Shown here: piece after piece, positions 1 through 5,800 of the stretch | How the letters are laid out: every line of letters starts with the position of its first letter | How positions within the stretch are numbered: the first letter of the stretch is position 1 | NCBI GenBank assembly: GCA_900551585.1 | Contig: URWU01000064.1 | Span: forward strand, 1 to 7,782 | Direction: 5' to 3' | Length of the DNA: 7,782 bases | Source of the DNA: an uncultured Alphaproteobacteria bacterium | GTDB lineage: Bacteria; Pseudomonadota; Alphaproteobacteria; RF32; CAG-239 | The notes under the pieces: generated by a model | Database searches by the model: none | Told to the model about the DNA's origin: nothing | The model's input: the letters and a program-made list of their open reading frames with translations, nothing else | Program-made: the position numbers and the translations under genes

Positions 1-128
1 AGAAGCTTATAGACGACGCCAGAGCGATTATTGACAAGACCAAACAATGTGAGGAATTGGAAAAAGAAATCGCGGCGGCTTCAGAGATTGTGGCTCTGTC
101 TTCAACGCCGGAAGAAGTTTCGGCATAA
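1..128 (+). CDS. C-terminal fragment of an unidentified protein
   Basis: An open frame enters from the left edge (codons begin at position 3) and ends at TAA 126-128, giving 41 visible residues. The visible tail starts KLIDDARAIIDKT and is rich in Glu, Lys, Ala and Ile with a heptad-like spacing of hydrophobic residues (EELEKEIAAASEIVAL), so it is probably a helical or coiled-coil C-terminus. The last residues (STPEEVSA) look unstructured. A strong terminator begins ten bases after the stop, which supports this as a genuine gene end. The gene converges on pgk. The rest lies outside the window and I cannot name the family. Confidence 0.7.
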   Translation, partial: KLIDDARAIIDKTKQCEELEKEIAAASEIVALSSTPEEVSA

Positions 129-137
129 ATAAAAGAA

Positions 138-163
138 AGCCCCTCAAATGAGGGGCTTTTTTT
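138..163 (+). terminator. Rho-independent terminator, possibly bidirectional
   Basis: AGCCCCTCA (138-146) pairs perfectly with TGAGGGGCT (149-157), in practice an 8-bp GC-rich stem with a 4-nt loop. It is followed by seven T residues (157-163). It ends the plus-strand gene that stops at 128. The opposite side carries an A-rich run (129-138, broken by one G) that would read as a weaker U-tract from the minus strand. The same hairpin could therefore also stop pgk transcripts, whose stop codon is at 205-207. Confidence 0.9.
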
Positions 164-204
164 GCGCTTATTTGCATAAGCTTATTTCTCAGAACCTAAA
201 GCGG

Positions 205-1416
205 TTATTTTTTCAAAACAACAACGCCCGGCAGTTCTTTGCCTTCCATCCATTCCAAGAAAGCGCCGCCGGCTGTTGAAATGTAGCTGAACTTGTCAGC
301 AACACCGGCATTTTCCAAAGCGGAAACGGTATCACCGCCGCCGGCAACAGTCATCAGTCTGCCTTCCTGAGTGAGGACAGCAGCACGGTCAGCAACTTTG
401 TTGGTTGCGGTGTCGAAAGGTTTCAATTCGAACACGCCCAAAGGACCGTTCCAAACCAAAGTTTTGCATTCTTCCAGTTTTTTGTTAATGGACTCAATGG
501 TTTTGGCACCAACGTCCATCAAAATCCAACCTTCAGCCGGAATGTGCTCCAAGTCTACGGTTTTGTGTTCGGCATCAGCTTTGAACTCTTTGGAAACAAC
601 AACATCCAACGGCAAAATGATTTCGCAGTTGTTTTCTTTGGCTGTTTTCATGATTTCTTTAGCCGTGTCGAGCATATCCATCTGGACCAGAGAGTTGGCT
701 TCATTAACGGTGTCAACGCCGCTGGCTTTCATGAAAGTATGAGCCATACCGCCGGAAATAACCAGCTTGTCAACTTTCTTAACCAGATTGTTTAACAAGT
801 CTAATTTGGTGGAAACTTTTGAACCGCCGACAACGGCCATTAACGGACGTTTCGGGTCGTTTAAGCCTTTGGACAAAGCGTTGACTTCTTCTTCCATCAG
901 CAAGCCCATGGCAGCCGGACGCAGTTTGGCTGCGGCAACCATAGACGCATGAGCGCGGTGAGCTGTTGAGAAAGCGTCAGAAACATAAACATCTGCCGGT
1001 TTAACCAGTTCTTCGGCAAATTTTTCATCGCCTTTTTTCTCTTCGTTATAGAAACGGAGATTTTCAAGCAGCAGAACTTCGTCGCCTTTCATATTTTTGA
1101 TAGCGTCTGCAACTTTGGGACCAATGCAGTCATCAACAAAAACAACATGTTTGCCGAGAGCTTTTTCCAAATCGGGGACAATATGGCTCAAAGAGTTGCG
1201 CATGTCGCCTTTGCCCTCCGGACGGCCGAAGTGAGAGATAACAACCACTTTGGCGCCTTTATCCATCAAAGTTTTGATAGTCGGAACAGTACGGTCAATG
1301 CGGGCGGTGTTGGTTACTTTCAAATTTTCATCAACAGGAACGTTCAAATCGGCACGCAGCATAACAACTTTGCCGTTCAAATCACCCAGATCTTTAATTG
1401 TTTTATATTCGGTCAT
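205..1416 (-). CDS. pgk: Phosphoglycerate kinase
   Basis: Cytosolic glycolytic enzyme that transfers the phosphoryl group of 1,3-bisphosphoglycerate to ADP, giving 3-phosphoglycerate and ATP. The length of 403 aa is typical for bacterial PGK. Visible family motifs: RADLNVP (21-27) and R39 for substrate binding; HFGRPEG (62-68); LLENLRF with R121; AHRAHAS with R154; GGSKVSTKL (197-205) with nucleotide-site Lys; WNGPLGVFE (322-330); and the glycine-rich GGGDT (359-363). No key residue looks missing. The ATG is at 1414-1416, and the upstream strand carries a good ribosome site (TTAAGGA) about seven bases before it. It lies downstream of gap on the same strand with a 151-bp spacer, so it is probably co-transcribed with gap by partial readthrough of the intervening hairpin. 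The C-terminal signature resembles alphaproteobacterial PGKs from memory. Confidence 0.98.
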   Translation of the reverse strand: MTEYKTIKDLGDLNGKVVMLRADLNVPVDENLKVTNTARIDRTVPTIKTLMDKGAKVVVISHFGRPEGKGDMRNSLSHIVPDLEKALGKHVVFVDDCIGPKVADAIKNMKGDEVLLLENLRFYNEEKKGDEKFAEELVKPADVYVSDAFSTAHRAHASMVAAAKLRPAAMGLLMEEEVNALSKGLNDPKRPLMAVVGGSKVSTKLDLLNNLVKKVDKLVISGGMAHTFMKASGVDTVNEANSLVQMDMLDTAKEIMKTAKENNCEIILPLDVVVSKEFKADAEHKTVDLEHIPAEGWILMDVGAKTIESINKKLEECKTLVWNGPLGVFELKPFDTATNKVADRAAVLTQEGRLMTVAGGGDTVSALENAGVADKFSYISTAGGAFLEWMEGKELPGVVVLKK

Positions 1417-1445
1417 TTGTTTTCCTTAAAATATTTTATTTGGCT

Positions 1446-1472
1446 GAGATTCTTTGCTAAAGCTCGGAATGG
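1446..1472 (+). repeat. Degenerate copy 1 of a dispersed intergenic palindrome
   Basis: The plus strand reads GAGATTCTTTGCTAAAGC followed by TCGGAATGG. It resembles the widespread GAGATTCCTCGC...GCTCGGAATGAC element found between genes of many proteobacteria. The centre (TTTGCTAAAG) is a short imperfect palindrome. It sits between gap and pgk, just upstream of the pgk leader. The family assignment is from memory. Confidence 0.5.
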
Positions 1473-1483
1473 CAGCAAAGGAT

Positions 1484-1558
1484 AAAAAAACAAAATCCCC
1501 GTCTCTGAACGCTGCCGAAACCTGCAAAGATTCCGAAAAGCGCTCAGTATGACGGGGA
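1484..1558 (-). terminator. Large hairpin with T-rich tail between gap and pgk
   Basis: Read on the minus strand, an outer 8-bp stem (GACGGGGA side 1551-1558 with TCCCCGTC side 1496-1503) stacks on an inner 9-bp stem with one mismatch (1539-1547 with 1505-1513), enclosing a 25-nt loop. The 3' flank on the minus strand is TTTTGTTTTTTT (1495-1484). This fits a terminator or attenuator that reduces transcription from gap into pgk. The stem is partly built from the palindromic repeat copy at 1528-1557. The large loop makes it less canonical than the other terminators here. Confidence 0.6.
1528..1557 (+). repeat. Degenerate copy 2 of a dispersed intergenic palindrome
   Basis: The plus strand begins AGATTCCGAAAAGCGCTCAG and ends ATGACGGGG, the same order of blocks as the copy at 1446-1472 (GATTC, then CGCTC or GCTCGG, then ATGAC or ATGG) and the same orientation. 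Its right half forms the outer and inner stem arms of the gap-pgk hairpin. Two diverged copies in one spacer suggest that the element was inserted twice or duplicated. Confidence 0.5.
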
Positions 1559-1567
1559 AAGCTAAAA

Positions 1568-2575
1568 TTAGCCGTTTACTTTGTTCATAACTTTGATGAG
1601 GTCGAGAACTTTGTTAGAATAACCCCATTCGTTATCATACCAGCTGATAACTTTAACGAAAGTCGGAGTTAACTGAATACCGGCTTTGGCGTCAAAGATA
1701 GAAGTGCGGGCATCACCCAGGAAGTCTGAAGAAACAACCTGATCATCAGTATAACCCAAAATACCTTTCAGTTCACCTTCAGAAGCTTTTTTCATAGCTT
1801 TGCAGATATCTTCATAGGTTGTGCCGTTTTTCAAGTTAACAGTCAGGTCAACAACGGAAACGTCCAAAGTCGGAACGCGGAAAGACATACCGGTCAGTTT
1901 GCCGTTCAGAGACGGAATAACTTTACCGACAGCTTTGGCAGCACCGGTAGAAGACGGAATGATGTTGCCGGCAGCAGCGCGACCGCCTCTCCAGTCTTTC
2001 ATAGACGGGCCGTCAACGGTTTTCTGAGTAGCTGTGGTCGCATGAACGGTGGTCATCAAACCATCGGCGATACCGAAAGCATCGTTCAAAACTTTGGCAA
2101 TCGGAGCCAGGCAGTTGGTGGTGCAGGAAGCGTTAGAAACAAACTGAGTTCCTTTTACATAAGAATCGGTGTTAACGCCGCAGACGAACATCGGAGTATC
2201 ATCTTTAGACGGAGCAGACATAACAACATATTTTGCACCGGCGTCAATGTGACCCTGAGCTTTTTCTTTGGTCAGGAACAGACCGGTAGATTCTACGATG
2301 TAATCTGCGCCGATTTCGCCCCATTTCAAATCAGCAGGGTTCTTTTCGGCAGTTACGCGGATAGCTTTGCCGTTTACAACCAATTTGCCGTCATTAATAT
2401 CGATAGTGCCTTTGAACTGGCCATGCATGGTGTCATAACGCAGCATATAAGCCATATATTCAACATCAATCAGGTCATTGATACCGACGACTTCGATATC
2501 ATCTCTTTCCTGAGCAGCACGAAAAACCAAACGACCAATACGTCCAAAGCCGTTAATACCGACGCGAATTGTCAT
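1568..2575 (-). CDS. gap: Glyceraldehyde-3-phosphate dehydrogenase, type I
   Basis: Cytosolic enzyme oxidising glyceraldehyde 3-phosphate with NAD+ and phosphate to 1,3-bisphosphoglycerate, the substrate of the adjacent PGK. The 335-aa form starts at ATG 2573-2575 with a strong ribosome site (AAGGAAGGA) about seven bases upstream. Visible motifs: Rossmann GINGFGRIGR (6-15); Asp34 at the end of the second strand, favouring NAD+ over NADP+; active site SNASCTTNC with Cys151; His178 in TTVHATT; phosphate-site SSTGAAKAVG (208-217) and R233; WYDNEWGYS (312-320). All catalytic residues are intact. The sequence reads more like Bacteroidetes or enterobacterial GapA than like the usual alphaproteobacterial Gap (from memory), hinting at transfer. 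A 15-codon extension to a GTG at 2620 is rejected because it lacks a ribosome site and lies in a hairpin. Confidence 0.98.
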   Translation of the reverse strand: MTIRVGINGFGRIGRLVFRAAQERDDIEVVGINDLIDVEYMAYMLRYDTMHGQFKGTIDINDGKLVVNGKAIRVTAEKNPADLKWGEIGADYIVESTGLFLTKEKAQGHIDAGAKYVVMSAPSKDDTPMFVCGVNTDSYVKGTQFVSNASCTTNCLAPIAKVLNDAFGIADGLMTTVHATTATQKTVDGPSMKDWRGGRAAAGNIIPSSTGAAKAVGKVIPSLNGKLTGMSFRVPTLDVSVVDLTVNLKNGTTYEDICKAMKKASEGELKGILGYTDDQVVSSDFLGDARTSIFDAKAGIQLTPTFVKVISWYDNEWGYSNKVLDLIKVMNKVNG

Positions 2576-2602
2576 ATTAATATCCTTCCTTATAGAATTT
2601 AT

Positions 2603-2620
2603 GTGCGGACAACCCCGCAC
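2603..2620 (-). promoter_or_regulatory. Stem-loop in the gap leader
   Basis: GTGCGG (2603-2608) pairs with CCGCAC (2615-2620) around a 6-nt loop, 28 bases upstream of the gap ATG and just before its ribosome site. With the start point predicted from the promoter at 2650-2677, it would lie inside the mRNA leader. A role in transcript stability or translation is only a guess. No T-run follows it, so it is not a terminator. Confidence 0.4.
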
Positions 2621-2649
2621 GGTCTTAATTATTAAATTTAATCGCTGCT

Positions 2650-2677
2650 AATGTAACACCAATGTCATTTTTTTCAA
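2650..2677 (-). promoter_or_regulatory. Candidate sigma-70-type promoter for gap-pgk
   Basis: On the minus strand, TTGAAA (2677-2672) and TACATT (2655-2650) are separated by 16 bases. The -35 matches 5 of 6 and the -10 matches 4 of 6 consensus positions. The predicted start near 2643 would give a leader of about 68 bases before the gap ATG. Found by eye only. Confidence 0.45.
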
Positions 2678-2745
2678 GCGTTTTTTACACAAGTCCCATA
2701 AGGATGCTCAAACATATTGGACAAAAAATAATTTTTGTCATTTTG

Positions 2746-2774
2746 TTTACTTTAATTTAATGTTATGATATTAT
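2746..2774 (+). promoter_or_regulatory. Candidate promoter for the giant repeat gene
   Basis: TTTACT (2746-2751) and TATTAT (2769-2774) are 17 bases apart, matching 4 of 6 and 5 of 6 consensus positions. The region is very AT-rich, and alternatives exist (TTGTCA at 2735-2740, TATGAT at 2764-2769). The leader to the ATG at 2812 would be about 30 bases and contains the AGGTGG ribosome site (2802-2807). Confidence 0.35.
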
Positions 2775-2811
2775 TTTAGACAGAATAACAATTTTAAAAA
2801 TAGGTGGCAAT

Positions 2812-5800
2812 ATGAATGCACAACTGGAAGCCCTGAAGAAAAGGTTAAAATCTGGAAACGTTTCTTTGGGAACGGCCTATGAAGATTTAGCTGAGATTGC
2901 CCAAGCCTCTCCTGAACTCAGTCGAGAGATTGTTGAAATTTTTGCTGCTACTCTGGATTCTAAGGAGGATAGCAGTATTTTTTTAGATTCGGCTTATATA
3001 GCCTTAAGCAAAATTGCTAAAGTTTCTCCGGAACTCGGACACAAGATTGTCGAAGCTTACAAAACAGCTCTGGCTTCCGAGGAAAATAATACGGGTTCTT
3101 TAAGAACTGCCTATAAATTTCTACCCAGAATCGCCAAAGCTGCGCCTAAATTCGGACATGAAGTTATTGAAGTCTATAAAACCGCTCTGGCTTTAGAGAA
3201 AAATGACAGCACTTCTTTGCAAAAGGCCTATGAAAATTTAGCTGAGATTGTCCAAGCCGCTCCTGAACTCAGACATGAGGTTTTTGACGTTTATAAAACC
3301 GCTCTGGTTTCTGAGGAGAATGACAGCATTTCTTTACAAATCATCTATAAATCATTAGCTGAGATTGCAGAATCCTCACCTGAACTTGGATATGAAATTT
3401 TAGAGACTTACAAAATTGCTCTGATTTCTGAGAAGAATGATGGTTATTCATTGGAATGTGCCTATAAACTATTAGCTAATATTGCGCAAGTTTCTCCGGA
3501 ACTCGGACACGAGATTGTCGAAGCTTACAAAATTTCTATGACTTCTGAAAATGCTAATAGCTCTTCTTTGGATGCAGTTCATGAACATTTGAAGATAATG
3601 GCTACAAATTCCCCCGAATTGGGACATGAGATTTTGGAGTATTACAAAACCGTTCTGGCTTCTGAGGAGATTGATTATGCTTCTTGGAATGCTGCTTATG
3701 AATCTTTAGCTAATATTGCCGAAGATGCTCCTGAACTCGGACACGAGGTTATTGAAACTTATAAAATAGCTCTGACTTCCCAAAAGAATGATTATGGCTC
3801 TTTGCGAACAGCCTATAAAACATTAGCTAAAATTGCTAAAACAGCTCCCGAACTAGGGCATGAGATTTTGGAGTATTACAAAATCGCTTTAGCTTCCGAG
3901 GAGAATAATACAGGTTCTTTACGAACTGCCTATGAATTTTTACCCAGAATCGCCAAAGCTGCGCCTAAATTCGGACATGAGGTTATTGAAGTCTATAAAA
4001 CCGCTCTGGCTTTAGAGAAAAATGACAGCACTTCTTTGCAAAAGGCCTATGAAAATTTAGCTGAGATTGTCCAAGCCGCTCCTGAACTCAGACATGAGGT
4101 TTTTGACGTTTATAAAACCGCTCTGGCTTCAAAGAAGAATAATAATGATTCTTTGAATACTGCTTATTATACCTTAGCTAATATTGCAAAAGCCTCTCCC
4201 AAACTTGGAAACGAGGTTTTACAAGCTTACAAGATTGCTGTTGTTTCTGAAGAGAATGATGGTACTTCTTTGAAAACAGCCTACGATTTTTTAGCAGATA
4301 TTATCAAGCACGCACCTGAACTCGGACAAGAGATTATTGAAACTTATAAAATAGCTCTGGCGGCAAAGAATAACAGCAATTATTCTTTGAATACAGCCTA
4401 CGACGTTTTAGCAGGTATTACCTATGACTCACCTGAACTCGGCCACAAGATTTTTGAAGTTTATAAAACGGCTTTGGCTTCTGAAAAAAATAATAGTACT
4501 TCTTTGCAAACAATCTATGAATGCTTAGCTAACATTGTCCAACCCTTACCAGAACTCAGGCATGAGATTATGGAAACTTACAAGATTGCTATGACTTCCG
4601 ATAAGAATGATGGCTCTTCTTTGCAAATTGCCTATGTATACTTGGCTCATTTTACTAAAATCTTACCTAAACTAGGAAACGAGGTTTTGGAGGCTTACAA
4701 GGTTGCAGTAGTTTCTGAAAAGAATGATATTAATTCGTTGCAGACCTTGTATCAATCATTAACTGAGACAGCTAAAAGCAATCCGGAGTTTAGCCGCGAG
4801 ATTTTTGAAATTTATAAAACTGCTTTAGCTTCCGATAAAAATGATAATGATTCTTTGCAAAACTCCTGTCAAATATTGGTTGAAACGGTTAAAGATTTTC
4901 CCGAACTCAGTCCAGGGATTGCTGAAGCAGCATTACAATCCCTTGAATATTATGATAAAAATGATGATAGTTATGATAATGATTATGATGACGATTACGA
5001 TTATGATTATGATTACAATGACAACGACGATTATGATTACGATGATGATACTCATACTCTTCCCCAAATACTGCCGTCTTGCAAACAGCCTTATTTTATC
5101 TTGCTTAAAAACTGCATGAAACATTGCAAATTAGAAAATCTTGCTGATTTTTCTCAACATCAAACTGAATTGAAAATTGCCCATAATGCCCGCTTTTGTT
5201 CAGATAAAGAGCTTTTATACGCTCTGCAAACTTACGATATTGACAAATTAGCCGATATGAAATTTATGCCGCAACAACGCTGCATGAATGTTCTAATAGG
5301 AAGTGTGGCCAAAGAAGAAAAAATTGATGATAAAGAGGCTATGAAGTATCGCCAAACTGAAAATGAAGCCGTTAATAAATTGGTAGAAAATAATCGGGAT
5401 TGGCTGATTCCTGCCAGTTTTAAAGCGGCAGAACTTTTTGGCTGTTACTTTCCGGCATACTTAAAAAGAACGCAGGGCTTTTTATCCACACATGATGCCG
5501 TCTATTGGTTACCTGAGAAAATGTCACAAAAGAAAAATGACAGTTTTGCCAGATTTCTGCAAAACAACATTATTTATGATACTCAGGAAGGCATCAAGAA
5601 ATGCCGACCATTGTCAGAACTAAGTATTATTTCCCAAAACTGGGAAGAATTAAAACCAGAGGAAGAAAAATTAAAATACAAAGATATTCTGGCTATTTGT
5701 AAAAGCAGAAAATATAAAAATCAGAAATTTGACGCTTTTGCCATTGAAGCAGCAAAATGGGGAATACCTGAAGCAGATTATTCAAACTGTGAAGATATCT

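Larger units (their letters stand above)
2863..4968 (+). repeat. 18 x 117-bp coding repeat array (39-residue units)
   Basis: The conserved Leu of the SLxTAY motif (Trp in the eighth unit) falls at residues 19, 58, 97, 136, 175, 214, 253, 292, 331, 370, 409, 448, 487, 526, 565, 604, 643 and 682, always 39 apart with no insertion or deletion. Each unit has a first helix (SLxTAYxxLAxIAKxxP), a PELG turn, a second helix (HEIxExYKxALxS) and an EKND-type polar loop. The length differs from TPR (34), PPR (35) and typical Sel1 (about 36-38). The closest general class is a TPR/HEAT-like solenoid, but no named family is claimed. The last unit is the most diverged and runs into the acidic tract. Confidence 0.92.

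Noticed and set aside
1147..1485. 112-codon plus-strand open frame opposite pgk
   Set aside because: Antisense shadow of pgk that runs into the repeat-containing spacer.
2576..2620. Fifteen-codon N-terminal extension of gap to a GTG start
   Set aside because: The GTG lies inside a hairpin with no ribosome site, while the ATG at 2575 has a strong one and begins exactly where GAPDH proteins begin (MTIRVGINGFGR).
2042..2635. 197-codon plus-strand open frame opposite gap
   Set aside because: Antisense shadow of an intact, highly conserved GAPDH gene; the translation shows no family features.
2863..4968. CRISPR-like regular spacing of repeats
   Set aside because: The 117-bp period is a protein-coding repeat that stays in frame; there are no short identical repeats separated by unique spacers.
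4933..5124. Minus-strand open frame with a long Ile/Val hydrophobic run resembling a membrane segment
   Set aside because: The hydrophobic run is only the reverse complement of the GAT/TAT repeat tract.
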